Source: an uncultured Burkholderiales bacterium
GTDB lineage: Bacteria > Pseudomonadota > Gammaproteobacteria > Burkholderiales > Burkholderiaceae_D
DNA length: 10,603 nucleotides
NCBI GenBank assembly: GCA_903904635.1
Contig: CAIVDH010000392.1
Coordinates: 1 to 10,603 of the forward strand
Reading direction: 5' to 3'
A model generated the notes under the pieces. The model made no database searches, was not told where the DNA came from, and saw only the letters and a program-made list of their open reading frames with translations. Shown one piece after another: positions 1 through 7,175 of this stretch (position 1 is its first letter; every line of letters begins with the position of its first letter). Position numbers and translations under genes: made by a program.

Positions 1-260
1 GGTCGAGCAACTGCAACAGGTGGAGCAGGCGGAGCAGGTGGAGCAGGCGGAGCAGGTGGAGCAGGCGGAGCAGGTGGAGCAGGCGGAGCAGGTGGAGCAG
101 GCGGAGCAGGTCGAGCAACTGCAACAGGTGGAGTAGGCGGCGCAGGTGGAGCAGGTCGAGCAACTGCAACAGGTGGAGCAGGCGGCGTAGGTGGAGCAGG
201 CGGCGCAGGTGGAGCAGGTGGAGCAGGCGGCGCAAGTGGAGCAGGTCGAGTAACTGCAAT
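1..260. repeat. In-frame 9/18-bp tandem repeat array encoding APP-rich segment
   Basis: Five perfect copies of the 18-bp unit ggtggagcaggcggagca run from 19 to 108. They are followed by variant 9-bp units (ggtggagca, ggcggcgca, agtggagca) to about 243. A second 18-bp element, ggtcgagcaactgcaaca, recurs exactly at 1, 109 and 154, with a degraded copy from 244. All spacings (108, 45 and 90 bp) are multiples of 9, so the frame is kept. On the minus strand the array encodes APPAPP units interrupted by VAVARP blocks. Copy-number change would alter the spacer length of the protein without a frameshift. The array reaches the left edge, so its full extent is unknown. Confidence 0.92.
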
Positions 261-740
261 AGCAGCTTGCGGCGCAGATCTATTGACTACGACAGGAGGT
301 GTAGGAGGCGAAGGCTGTGGTGCAGGCTGTGGTGCAGGCTGTGGTGGCGGAGCGACTACAACAGGCTCCGGAGCGGGTTCAGACTTGGGAGTCGGTGCCG
401 CCTGCACAACCTGTGTAACTGGCGCTGCAACCGGTGGTGGTTGTACAGTGACCGGTGCTGCCTGTACTGGTGTAGGTGGCGTTACAGGCACTGGCTGCTG
501 CACAATAGGCGGTGTAGCCGTTACTGGTGTAGTTGGCGTTAATGGAGTTGGTTCAGGTGGTTGTTTCGCCGTTAACGGCTTTACAGTTTTTGGTACTTCT
601 ATCAATTGAACTACAACTGGCGGCAGGTCAGGCGTAACCGTTTTTTGCTCAGACAGGCCAGATATGAACAGCGCAATCAATATTGCGTGCAATAGCAAAG
701 CGGCTGCCGCGGAAGTCCCCGAATGCAAGGAAATTTTCAT
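1..740 (-). CDS. Proline-rich TonB-like energy transducer, partial (C-terminus outside window)
   Basis: Reading leftward from an ATG at 740, the frame stays open for 246 codons to the window edge, so the gene is cut at its 3' side. The protein begins MKISLHSGTS, then has one hydrophobic segment (about residues 11-28, with His18), a short VVVQLIEVPK stretch, and more than 190 residues rich in Pro, Ala, Thr, Val and Gln, ending in long APP repeats. One N-terminal membrane anchor plus a periplasm-spanning Pro-rich region is the layout of TonB, which couples ExbB/ExbD proton-motive force to outer-membrane receptors. His18 could match the conserved TonB anchor His, but the usual Ser four residues earlier is Ala14. 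The diagnostic C-terminal domain is not in view, so TolA-like or other Pro-rich proteins remain possible. The gene starts 36 nt after dapB and is probably cotranscribed. An in-frame GTG at 773 would add MQNIKRPAIKP, giving a more basic N-terminus; neither start has a clear ribosome site. Confidence 0.72.
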   Translation of the reverse strand, partial: MKISLHSGTSAAAALLLHAILIALFISGLSEQKTVTPDLPPVVVQLIEVPKTVKPLTAKQPPEPTPLTPTTPVTATPPIVQQPVPVTPPTPVQAAPVTVQPPPVAAPVTQVVQAAPTPKSEPAPEPVVVAPPPQPAPQPAPQPSPPTPPVVVNRSAPQAAIAVTRPAPLAPPAPPAPPAPPAPPTPPAPPVAVARPAPPAPPTPPVAVARPAPPAPPAPPAPPAPPAPPAPPAPPAPPAPPVAVAR

Positions 741-776
741 CGGCTTAATAGCTGGGCGTTTAATATTTTGCACGAC

Positions 777-1583
777 TCAGCGTAAGCCAAGCACGTCATG
801 CATGTCATACAAGCCAGTGGATTTGGTTTGCAAAAAGCGCGCCGCACGCAAGCTGCCATGTGCATACGTGACACGGCTGGAAGATTTGTGGGTAATTTCT
901 ATACGTTCGCCAGTACCAGCAAACAATACGGTGTGATCTCCAACGATGTCGCCGCCGCGTATGGTGGCAAAGCCTATGGATGAAGGATCGCGTTCGCCAG
1001 TTACGCCTTCTCTGGCGAAGACGCCGACTTCTCGCAGATCACGGCCTAGCGCATCGGCTATGACCTCTCCCATTTTTAGTGCGGTACCTGAAGGGGCGTC
1101 GACTTTATGGCGGTGATGCGCTTCAATGATTTCAATATCGTAGCCATGCGCAAAACTTTTTGCTGCCAGTTCCAGTGGTTTCATCGTTACGTTTACCCCT
1201 ACACTCATGTTGGGTGCAAAGACGATGGCGGTTTTTTGTGCGGCGGCGTGTATGGCAGCTTTACCGGCTTCATCAAAGCCAGTGGTGCCAATGATCATTT
1301 TGATGCCATGTTCGGCGCAGTAAGCCAGATGCTCAAGCGTGCCTTCAGGGCGCGTGAAGTCGATCAGGTAATGAGACTGTGCCAGACCTATGTTGAGATC
1401 GGACTCAATCAGCACGCCGGCTGGCTTGCCCAGAAAAGATGCGGCATCACTGCCGATGCTCGATGCAGTAGCAATATCCAGCGCACCGGAGAGTTCCATA
1501 TCCGGGTTAGCAGCGATTGCTTCTATCAGCATACGACCCATACGACCGGAGGCACCGGCTACGGCAATTTTCAAAGTATTCAT
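777..1583 (-). CDS. dapB: 4-hydroxy-tetrahydrodipicolinate reductase
   Basis: DapB performs the NAD(P)H-dependent reduction step of the diaminopimelate/lysine pathway in the cytoplasm, supplying cell-wall precursor and lysine. The 268-residue product has the N-terminal dinucleotide-binding motif [10 protein letters not shown] (residues 8-17), DFTRPEGT near 75-82, IGTTGF near 98-103, and the catalytic and substrate-binding segment [14 protein letters not shown] (155-167), with His156, His157 and Lys160. The [17 protein letters not shown] stretch and the C-terminal [11 protein letters not shown] also fit the family. Length is normal (E. coli 273). I chose the ATG at 1583, which begins [10 protein letters not shown]. 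An ATG at 1622 would add 13 residues with no family counterpart and overlap the end of bamE. The chosen start lies 19 nt after the bamE stop and lacks a good Shine-Dalgarno sequence, so translational coupling is likely. Confidence 0.96.
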   Translation of the reverse strand: MNTLKIAVAGASGRMGRMLIEAIAANPDMELSGALDIATASSIGSDAASFLGKPAGVLIESDLNIGLAQSHYLIDFTRPEGTLEHLAYCAEHGIKMIIGTTGFDEAGKAAIHAAAQKTAIVFAPNMSVGVNVTMKPLELAAKSFAHGYDIEIIEAHHRHKVDAPSGTALKMGEVIADALGRDLREVGVFAREGVTGERDPSSIGFATIRGGDIVGDHTVLFAGTGERIEITHKSSSRVTYAHGSLRAARFLQTKSTGLYDMHDVLGLR

Positions 1584-1602
1584 GAATCGAGTCAGGAGGG
1601 GT

Positions 1603-2088
1603 TTAGTTCTTCGGTGCAGCAATCTGCATCAGATAGTCTTTTTCGGAAGGCAAATCGCCGCCTTCAAATTTTGCTACCCGATCGTTTTCAAAGATGACAG
1701 TTACGCTGCTGGTAGTGACCTGACCATCACCTTTTTTAAGTCTGAACGGATAATCCCAGCGTTCTGTATGGAATACATCGATCAATAATGGTGTACCTAA
1801 TAAAAACGTAACCTGCTCTTTGGTCATGCCAGTTTTTAATTGCGCTACCATTTCACGCGAAATGAAATTTCCCTGCTGGATATCAGGACGGTAAACGGGC
1901 ATGATCCCGAAGAGTTTATCTGGTTTGACGGTTTGAACTACGCCTTTGCCAGTAGCGGACATTTTGGCTGAATTTGTTTCTTTGCCAAATGGATTAAGCC
2001 AGGAGCAGCCGTTCAAAAATAAGCTGCCTGCACAGGTAAGCAAGACGAGTATAGAGACGGTTTTGGATTTATGGCCTGATGACTGCAT
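1603..2088 (-). CDS. bamE: Outer membrane protein assembly factor BamE (SmpA/OmlA lipoprotein)
   Basis: BamE is a small lipoprotein of the BAM complex, which folds beta-barrel proteins into the outer membrane. The 161-residue product has a lipoprotein signal peptide: a basic N-region (HKSKT), a hydrophobic core (about 11-24) and a lipobox FLNGC with Cys28 as the predicted lipidated residue. The SmpA/OmlA domain follows, with [16 protein letters not shown] (about 66-81), the [17 protein letters not shown] helix-turn, and the [11 protein letters not shown] strand region near 107-117. No other Met lies before the signal peptide core, which supports the ATG at 2088. The gene is divergent from fur, with 82 nt between them. 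It leads the run bamE-dapB-tonB-like. No convincing sigma70 promoter was found for it; a TATACT hexamer lies only 2 nt from its ATG. Confidence 0.95.
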   Translation of the reverse strand: MQSSGHKSKTVSILVLLTCAGSLFLNGCSWLNPFGKETNSAKMSATGKGVVQTVKPDKLFGIMPVYRPDIQQGNFISREMVAQLKTGMTKEQVTFLLGTPLLIDVFHTERWDYPFRLKKGDGQVTTSSVTVIFENDRVAKFEGGDLPSEKDYLMQIAAPKN

Positions 2089-2111
2089 GAGTATAATGTT
2101 CTTAAGACGAA

Positions 2112-2140
2112 TTGAGCGCTTGCGCTAAACGCTATATGAT
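2112..2140 (+). promoter_or_regulatory. Predicted sigma70 promoter of fur
   Basis: TTGAGC at 2112-2117 (4 of 6 matches to the -35 consensus) is separated by exactly 17 bases from TATGAT at 2135-2140 (5 of 6 to the -10 consensus). Transcription would begin near 2147, giving a leader of about 24 nt before the fur ATG at 2171. A second possible -10, a perfect TATAAT, lies on the same strand at 2092-2097 but has only a weak -35 partner. The whole region is the divergent bamE/fur intergenic space. Confidence 0.62.
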
Positions 2141-2154
2141 AAAGCAGATCATAT
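2134..2154. promoter_or_regulatory. Candidate Fur operator overlapping the fur -10 element
   Basis: This is a perfect 7-bp inverted repeat, atatgat / atcatat, with a 7-base centre. Read as a 7-1-7 Fur box (TGATAATnATTATCA), positions 2137-2151 match 10 of 14 informative bases, with both outer half-site ends intact. It covers the predicted -10 box and start point, where a repressor would block initiation. Autoregulation of fur is common in proteobacteria; binding here is inferred. Confidence 0.5.
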
Positions 2155-2170
2155 TATTCTGAGTAAAATC

Positions 2171-2605
2171 ATGCCACCAAATCAGTCCGAGTTAAAAGCC
2201 AGTGGCCTCAAGGCGACTTTGCCCAGACTTAAAATCCTTGAGATTTTTCAAAGTAGCACCATCCGCCATCTTTCAGCCGAAGATGTTTACAAATTACTAT
2301 TGGTTGAAGATATGGATGTTGGATTGGCAACGGTCTATCGTGTTCTGACCCAATTTGAACAAGCAGGACTATTAAGTCGTAATCATTTTGAAACTGGAAA
2401 AGCAGTGTTTGAGCTTAACCATGGTTCACATCATGACCATCTGGTATGTCTTGATTGCAACCGAGTGGAAGAATTTTATGACGAAGAAATCGAGAGACGT
2501 CAGCATCAGATTGCGAAAGATCGTGGCTTTACGATCGCTGAGCATGCATTGGCTTTATATGGCAATTGCACGAAAGTGAATTGTCCGCATCGCGGTAATC
2601 AATAA
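2171..2605 (+). CDS. fur: Ferric uptake regulator Fur
   Basis: Fur is the Fe2+-responsive repressor of iron-uptake genes. The 144-residue protein aligns from end to end with proteobacterial Fur. It has the N-terminal winged helix with [14 protein letters not shown] (13-26), the DNA-recognition region AEDVYK...[18 protein letters not shown] (36-68), and the dimerisation/metal domain with HHDH (87-90), C93-x2-C96 (LVCLDC), the E-rich EEFYDEEIE stretch, and a C-terminal Cys pair C133/C138 (GNCTKVNC) in the position of a structural zinc site. The ATG at 2171 begins [16 protein letters not shown], the normal family N-terminus; the ribosome site is weak (GAG). It is divergent from bamE and convergent with hrcA. 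The overlapping palindrome suggests autoregulation. Within the superfamily, Zur or PerR is much less likely given the closeness to Fur. Confidence 0.97.
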   Translation: MPPNQSELKASGLKATLPRLKILEIFQSSTIRHLSAEDVYKLLLVEDMDVGLATVYRVLTQFEQAGLLSRNHFETGKAVFELNHGSHHDHLVCLDCNRVEEFYDEEIERRQHQIAKDRGFTIAEHALALYGNCTKVNCPHRGNQ

Positions 2606-2626
2606 AAATTCAACTTGTTCGCAGTC

Positions 2627-2648
2627 TGATCGTAATCTAATTACATCA
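2627..2648. terminator. Weak stem-loop between convergent fur and hrcA
   Basis: TGAT-c-GTAAT (2627-2636), loop CTA, ATTAC-ATCA (2640-2648) forms a 9-bp stem with one bulged C. It is AT-rich and has no clear T-tract on either side, so it is at best a weak bidirectional terminator. It is the only hairpin I see in the 52-base gap between the fur and hrcA stop codons. Confidence 0.28.
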
Positions 2649-2657
2649 ACTGACAAA

Positions 2658-3677
2658 TCACGAATGTGATAGCGCGTTTGAAAGCAGCCGGGCAGTAATA
2701 TCAACGATAGGTATCACCCGCTCATACGCCATGCGAGTGGGACCTATGACGCCCAGCGTACCAACTATTTTGCCGTTGACTTCATAGGGTGCAGTCACCA
2801 CGCTCATTTCTTCCAGTGGCACTAAGTGTGACTCGCCACCTATGAAAATTTGTACGCCAGTGGCTTTGTTAGAAATATCCAGCAAGGCTGCCAGGCCGGA
2901 TTTTTGTTCAAAAATATCGAACAGTTTGCGCAGCGAACTCATGTTGGAGGACAGGTCTGATACAGCCAGCAGATTGCGTTCCCCTGAGATGACCACGTCT
3001 TCGCTGTTTTCCGTCATGGCATCGCTGCCAGCCTCTACCGCTGCCTGCATCAGTCGCGTCATATCGTCGCGCAATTGCCTTAGTTCGTCTTTGAGTTTTA
3101 TGCGCACTTCATCAAAAGAGCGACCAGAGTAATGCTGGTTGATATAGTTTGCTGCCTGGGTAAGCTGTGATGGCGTGTAATCGGCCTCTGTCAGCAGCAG
3201 GCGATTTTGTACCTCACCGTTAGGTGCGACGATGACTAACAAAATACGTTTTTCAGATAAACGCAAAAACTCAATTTGCTGAAAAGCCATCTCCTGACGC
3301 GGTGCCAACACGACGCCGGCAAACTGCGATAAAGAGGAGAGTACTTGCGCTGCGCTGGCAATAATTTTCTGACTGGATCCTGTGCCACCGTTTTGTAAAC
3401 GGGTTTCAACAGCAGTTTCGTCTATGACCTGCACAGTCAGCAGGCTATCAACAAACAAGCGGTAGCCGCGAGGCGTCGGGATTCTGCCTGCTGAAGTGTG
3501 GGGACTGGAAACGAAGCCCATTTCTTCAAGGTCAGACATGATGTTGCGGATCGTGGCAGGTGACAGATCCAATCCGGAAATCTTGGAGAGCGCGCGCGAT
3601 CCAACTGGCTGGCCATCAGTGATGTAGCGTTCTACCAGGGCTTTTAAGAGTGTTTGTGCGCGAATATCGAGATGCAT
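2658..3677 (-). CDS. hrcA: Heat-inducible transcription repressor HrcA
   Basis: HrcA represses chaperone operons by binding the CIRCE inverted repeat. Its activity depends on GroEL, so misfolded protein relieves repression. The 339-residue product shows the N-terminal winged helix ([29 protein letters not shown] within 7-35; [19 protein letters not shown], 38-56), the highly conserved [21 protein letters not shown] (57-77), and a long GAF-like and inserted dimerisation region ending in [16 protein letters not shown]. The length is typical for betaproteobacteria. The ATG at 3677 starts [15 protein letters not shown], with no strong ribosome site. The HAD gene ends 42 nt upstream on the same strand, so the two may be cotranscribed. 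No CIRCE element (TTAGCACTC-N9-GAGTGCTAA) was found anywhere in the window, so its targets, presumably including groESL, must lie elsewhere or use a diverged operator. Confidence 0.96.
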   Translation of the reverse strand: MHLDIRAQTLLKALVERYITDGQPVGSRALSKISGLDLSPATIRNIMSDLEEMGFVSSPHTSAGRIPTPRGYRLFVDSLLTVQVIDETAVETRLQNGGTGSSQKIIASAAQVLSSLSQFAGVVLAPRQEMAFQQIEFLRLSEKRILLVIVAPNGEVQNRLLLTEADYTPSQLTQAANYINQHYSGRSFDEVRIKLKDELRQLRDDMTRLMQAAVEAGSDAMTENSEDVVISGERNLLAVSDLSSNMSSLRKLFDIFEQKSGLAALLDISNKATGVQIFIGGESHLVPLEEMSVVTAPYEVNGKIVGTLGVIGPTRMAYERVIPIVDITARLLSNALSHS

Positions 3678-3719
3678 GTAATCTATTTTAACGACCGCAG
3701 GCAGATGACGCCAGCTACT

Positions 3720-4442
3720 TCATGCCTGTGCTGTGTTTGTGGTCAGCCAATCATCCAATTCATGCAAGGTACGCAGGATGGCATCGGGTCGTATGTGGGC
3801 ACAATCCTCATTAATTGGCTTTTGCTCGCGGTTTAGCCAGATGCCCGTCAGACCGGCCTTTTGTGCGCCTTCCACATCCAGCCTCAGGTCATCCCCCACG
3901 TAGGCGACCTGTTCGGGTGGGAGCTGTAGCGCTTCGCAGGCGGCATTAAAAATTTTCGGATCTGGCTTGGCACAACCTAGCTGATGGGCTGCCAGTGAGA
4001 CTTGGAAATGATGCGCCATTCCTATGGCCTGTAGGTCTGCACCACCATTTGTCAGTGAGCCTAATATCAATTTGCTACTGAGCTTGGGTAAGCATTCAAG
4101 TACATCCTCGTAAGGTGTTACCTGATTGCGGGCATGAGAAAAAAGCGTCATGGCCTGATTAAGCTTGGATTTATCTTCGCCGCATAGATCGAAAATTTCG
4201 CAGAGACTATTGAGACGTAGCGCGGTCAGATCAAAAGCAAGAGCGGGTTGATCCTTCATCAACTGTGAACGATGTGACCGCAATGATGCGATCGTATAGC
4301 GCGCCGAGACCTTGGGCGCATGTTCACTGAGCCAGTCAAACAATAGCGTTTCGGCACGCACAATCACAGGCACGATGGGCCACAAGGTATCGTCAAGATC
4401 AAACAAAACAGCACGTATTGGATAGTTTCTGGCGTGGTTCAT
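3720..4442 (-). CDS. HAD-superfamily (subfamily IA) hydrolase
   Basis: This is a haloacid dehalogenase-type phosphohydrolase of 240 residues with all four catalytic motifs: motif I FDLDDT (nucleophile Asp15, acid/base Asp17), motif II SLTNGG (Thr131), motif III Lys159 in CAKPDPKIF, and motif IV YVGDDLRLDVEGAQKAG (Asp184/Asp185). An alpha-helical cap lies between motifs I and II (about 22-115), typical of subfamily IA. The likely reaction is Mg2+-dependent dephosphorylation of a small phosphorylated metabolite. The substrate cannot be read from sequence; nucleotide or sugar phosphatase activity, as in YjjG- or Gph-like enzymes, are possibilities. The ATG at 4442 is the only Met ahead of motif I. 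The gene is divergent from nadK and lies 42 nt before hrcA on the same strand. Confidence 0.9.
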   Translation of the reverse strand: MNHARNYPIRAVLFDLDDTLWPIVPVIVRAETLLFDWLSEHAPKVSARYTIASLRSHRSQLMKDQPALAFDLTALRLNSLCEIFDLCGEDKSKLNQAMTLFSHARNQVTPYEDVLECLPKLSSKLILGSLTNGGADLQAIGMAHHFQVSLAAHQLGCAKPDPKIFNAACEALQLPPEQVAYVGDDLRLDVEGAQKAGLTGIWLNREQKPINEDCAHIRPDAILRTLHELDDWLTTNTAQA

Positions 4443-4503
4443 CAGGATGATTGTAAATATTTCACTTAGTAGTCGTGTGAGTAATTATGGTCTAATCTCG
4501 GGC

Positions 4504-5352
4504 ATGTCCATGCTAAATCATTCCGCAGACCAGCTTTTCAAGACCGTTGCCATCATCGGCAAACACGGCGCATCAGGCACTGGTGAGTCTTTAATTGAGC
4601 TGGCTGAATTCCTGCAAGCCAGCGGTCGCAAAGTCGTCATTGAGGCCGATACAGCAAGAGAATTAAAGCTGGGCAGTGTGCTGGCGATGAATTTGTCCGA
4701 GATCGGACAGCATGCTGATTTGGCTATTGTAGTTGGTGGGGATGGCACTGTTCTAGGCATAGCCCGTCAGCTTGCACCTTATAAAGTACCCCTGATAGGC
4801 GTCAACCTTGGCCGTCTGGGGTTCATGACCGACATATCCAAGGAGCAGATGCTGCCCTCTTTGGGCGAAATTTTAGATGGCAAGCTGGAATCTGAACAGC
4901 GCAGCCTGCTTGAAGGCATCGTCATGCGCGATGGGCAGGCTATTTTTCATGCTGTTGCCTTTAACGATATTGTGGTGTCGCGCGGCGCCGGTGCCGGCAT
5001 GGTTGAACTTCGGGTCGAAGTGGATGGTCATTTTATGTACAACCAGCGATCCGACGGCTTGATTTTATCTACGCCCACAGGCTCGACTGCTTATGCGTTA
5101 TCAGCCGGCGGACCGATTTTACAGCCTGAACTCAATGGCATCGTCTTGGTGCCAATCGCGCCTCACTCATTGTCCAATCGCCCCATCGTCTTGTCAGATC
5201 GCAGTGAAATTGCGATTGAATTGGCCAGTGGCTACGATGGTTGTGTCAATTTCGATATGCAATCACTGACAAATCTGCAGCAGCATGATCGTGTAATCGT
5301 GCGCAGATCTGCGCATACGATTACTTTTTTGCATCCGCAGGGTTGGAGCTAA
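4504..5352 (+). CDS. nadK: NAD kinase, apparently truncated by an in-frame TAA
   Basis: NadK phosphorylates NAD to NADP in the cytoplasm. From ATG 4504 the product is 282 residues. It shows the GGDGT motif (78-82, catalytic Asp80) within LAIVVGGDGTVLGIAR, NLGRLGFMTD (101-110), ND at 154-155, RSDGLILSTPTGSTAYALSAGGP (182-204), and the end LHPQGWS. In the family this is followed by a conserved tail (E. coli HPKDYSYFNTLSTKLGWS). Here TAA at 5350-5352 replaces the expected Tyr codon, yet the same frame continues YDTLREKLHW, NEYPSVLGQLK and stops at 5416-5418. The encoded protein therefore lacks about 22 C-terminal residues. Whether it works is unknown. The base could also be a sequencing error, in which case the real gene is 4504-5418 with 304 residues. 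An ATG at 4447 would add 19 unrelated residues and start 5 bases from the divergent HAD start; 4510 is another option. Confidence 0.93.
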   Translation: MSMLNHSADQLFKTVAIIGKHGASGTGESLIELAEFLQASGRKVVIEADTARELKLGSVLAMNLSEIGQHADLAIVVGGDGTVLGIARQLAPYKVPLIGVNLGRLGFMTDISKEQMLPSLGEILDGKLESEQRSLLEGIVMRDGQAIFHAVAFNDIVVSRGAGAGMVELRVEVDGHFMYNQRSDGLILSTPTGSTAYALSAGGPILQPELNGIVLVPIAPHSLSNRPIVLSDRSEIAIELASGYDGCVNFDMQSLTNLQQHDRVIVRRSAHTITFLHPQGWS

Positions 5353-5418
5353 TACGACACCCTGCGCGAAAAGCTGCACTGGAACGAATATCCATCTGTG
5401 CTTGGTCAGTTAAAATAG
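5353..5418 (+). pseudogene. Detached C-terminal coding remnant of nadK
   Basis: These 21 codons plus TAG directly follow the nadK TAA in the same frame and translate to YDTLREKLHW then NEYPSVLGQLK. The segment resembles the C-terminal tail of proteobacterial NAD kinases (Y-x-x-L-x-x-K-L-x-W pattern). It has no start codon or ribosome site of its own. The tail is intact, which points to a very recent nonsense change or a base-call error and not to long decay. Confidence 0.8.
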
Positions 5419-5510
5419 ACTGTCTTTTCTGTGGCGACCCGAATTATATTGCGGACATTGCCAGAGACTAAACTTTCTCGACACTGCTGGCCAACCAAAC
5501 AATCACCCTC

Positions 5511-7169
5511 ATGCTGCGCACTCTTGTAATCCGAGACTTTGTCATTGTTGATGCGATAGAACTGGAACTGGCTTCCGGCTTTTCCGTTTTTACGGGAGAA
5601 ACTGGCGCCGGTAAATCCATACTAATTGATGCCCTCACACTGGCACTGGGCGGTCGGGCTGACGCCAGTGTCGTGCGAGAGGGTGCGGTAAAGGCTGACG
5701 TGGCTGCAGAATTTACGATACACGCAGATTCTCCGGCCTTACTCTGGCTGGAAGAAAATTCCTACACCAGCGAAGATGGCGATGTGCTGCTGCGGCGAGT
5801 CGTGGATGCCAGCGGCCGTTCCAAAGCATTTATTAATGGCGCCAGTGCCACCATTGGACAATTACGTGATTTAGGCGAGTTGTTGGTTGATATACATGGC
5901 CAGCATGCTCACCAGTCATTGCTGAAATCTGAAGCACAACGGATATTGCTCGATACGCAGGCAGGCTTATTAGTTGATACAAATACAGTCGCTGTTGCTT
6001 ATAAAAACTGGCGTGCCACTGCCAAGCGTCGCGAAGAATTTGAACATAATGCAAAAAGCGTACTGATTGAGCGGGAACGACTCGAATGGCAGGTGGGTGA
6101 GCTGGAAAAGCTGGCAGCCAAGCCGGGCGAGTGGTTAGAAATTAGCAGCGAGCATAGTCGGCTCTCTCATGCCGCCAGTCTGATTGAAGGGGCGCAGCAG
6201 TCATTGACTGCACTGTCTGAAAGCGACGCCAGCCCGATACTCTCGCAGATCGTATCGATAGAACAAAAGCTCGGCAAACTGCTCGATATTGATGACAAGT
6301 TAAAGCCAGTGCTAGAAGCATTGGAGCCGGCTCGTATACAGCTGCAAGAGGCGGTCTATGCACTCAATGACTATCTGGGACGTATAGAACTGGATCCGCA
6401 ACGTTTGCGCGAAGTCGACGCACGCATGGAAGCCTTGCATTCAGCAGCACGCAAATTTCATGTGACACCAGATGAATTGCCCAACGAGTACACAAGACTG
6501 CTAGAACAATTGCAGCAACTCGCTGACGCAACCGATCTTGATGCCTTGCGAGCGCAAGAAGAAAAACTCAAAGCAGACTATCTCGTGCAGGCAAAAAAAT
6601 TGTCGCAGGCACGAACCAAAGCAGCCGCAGTTTTAAGTAAAGCGGTTACCGCTGCTATGCAAGAGCTGTCCATGGCCGGAGGAAGTTTTGTCGTTGCCTT
6701 GCAGCCAGCTGAGCCGGGTTTGCATGGTCTGGAACAAATAGAATTTTTAGTTGCGGGTCATGCAGGTACGACTCCGCGATCGTTGGCAAAAGTGGCTTCA
6801 GGTGGCGAGTTGGCGCGTATTGCATTGGCTATTTCCGTAATCGCCTCAAGTGCAACTGCTACACCGACATTGATTTTTGATGAAGTAGATAGCGGCATAG
6901 GTGGTGGCGTAGCAGAAGTCGTGGGTCGCTTGTTGAAACGATTAGGCCAGGATCGCCAGGTTCTCTGTGTGACGCACTTGCCTCAGGTCGCCAGTCAGGC
7001 AGCGCGGCATTTTCAGGTCAGTAAAGGTTTGCATGCCAATGGCAAGACCGTATCGCGCATCTTGCCGCTGGATGTTGCGGCCAGGGTAGAAGAGATTGCG
7101 CGCATGCTGGGTGGATTGGAAATTACGGCAACCACGCGCAAGCATGCGCGTGAATTGCTCGCTTCATGA
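5511..7169 (+). CDS. recN: DNA repair protein RecN
   Basis: RecN is an SMC-like ATPase that binds DNA ends and promotes double-strand break repair with RecA. The 552-residue product has the usual length (E. coli 553). The N-terminal half-site includes MLRTLVIRDFVIVDAIELEL and Walker A GETGAGKS (29-36), followed by GGRADASVVR and the DIHGQHAHQSLL region (about 128-139). A long central helical and coiled-coil part spans about 150-390. The C-terminal half-site has the ABC signature SGGELARIALA (430-440) and Walker B TLIFDEVDSGIGG (Asp457, Glu458), then CVTHLPQVAS. The frame is intact throughout. Start 5511 matches the family N-terminus but has no clear ribosome site. It is 92 nt from the second nadK stop. 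No LexA box of the CTGT-N8-ACAG type was seen upstream, so SOS control is not supported here. Confidence 0.97.
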   Translation: MLRTLVIRDFVIVDAIELELASGFSVFTGETGAGKSILIDALTLALGGRADASVVREGAVKADVAAEFTIHADSPALLWLEENSYTSEDGDVLLRRVVDASGRSKAFINGASATIGQLRDLGELLVDIHGQHAHQSLLKSEAQRILLDTQAGLLVDTNTVAVAYKNWRATAKRREEFEHNAKSVLIERERLEWQVGELEKLAAKPGEWLEISSEHSRLSHAASLIEGAQQSLTALSESDASPILSQIVSIEQKLGKLLDIDDKLKPVLEALEPARIQLQEAVYALNDYLGRIELDPQRLREVDARMEALHSAARKFHVTPDELPNEYTRLLEQLQQLADATDLDALRAQEEKLKADYLVQAKKLSQARTKAAAVLSKAVTAAMQELSMAGGSFVVALQPAEPGLHGLEQIEFLVAGHAGTTPRSLAKVASGGELARIALAISVIASSATATPTLIFDEVDSGIGGGVAEVVGRLLKRLGQDRQVLCVTHLPQVASQAARHFQVSKGLHANGKTVSRILPLDVAARVEEIARMLGGLEITATTRKHARELLAS

Positions 7170-7175
7170 ACGAAA

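Noticed and set aside
1..260. Regular repeats that might suggest a CRISPR array
   Set aside because: The units are 9 and 18 bp, contiguous, coding and without unique spacers of constant length, so they are a coding minisatellite.
283..609. Plus-strand Gly/Cys/Thr-rich ORF of 108 codons resembling a PGRS-like protein
   Set aside because: It is the antisense image of the Pro-rich TonB-like gene: CCN proline codons read as GGN glycine on the other strand. The minus-strand frame has a plausible membrane anchor and continues the operon.
1584..1622. Upstream ATG for dapB at 1622 ([13 protein letters not shown] extension)
   Set aside because: The extension has no counterpart in DapB, overlaps the bamE 3' end, and the ATG at 1583 gives the standard N-terminus.
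1107..1697. Plus-strand ORF of 196 codons across dapB and bamE
   Set aside because: It is antisense to two strongly recognised genes, resembles no family I know and has no supporting promoter or ribosome site.
4447..4503. Upstream ATG for nadK at 4447
   Set aside because: It adds 19 residues unlike NadK, lies 5 bases from the divergent HAD start and leaves no room for a promoter or ribosome site.
5419..5510. Possible LexA/SOS box upstream of recN
   Set aside because: CTGT occurs near 5420, but no ACAG follows at the right spacing. No good -35/-10 pair was found either.
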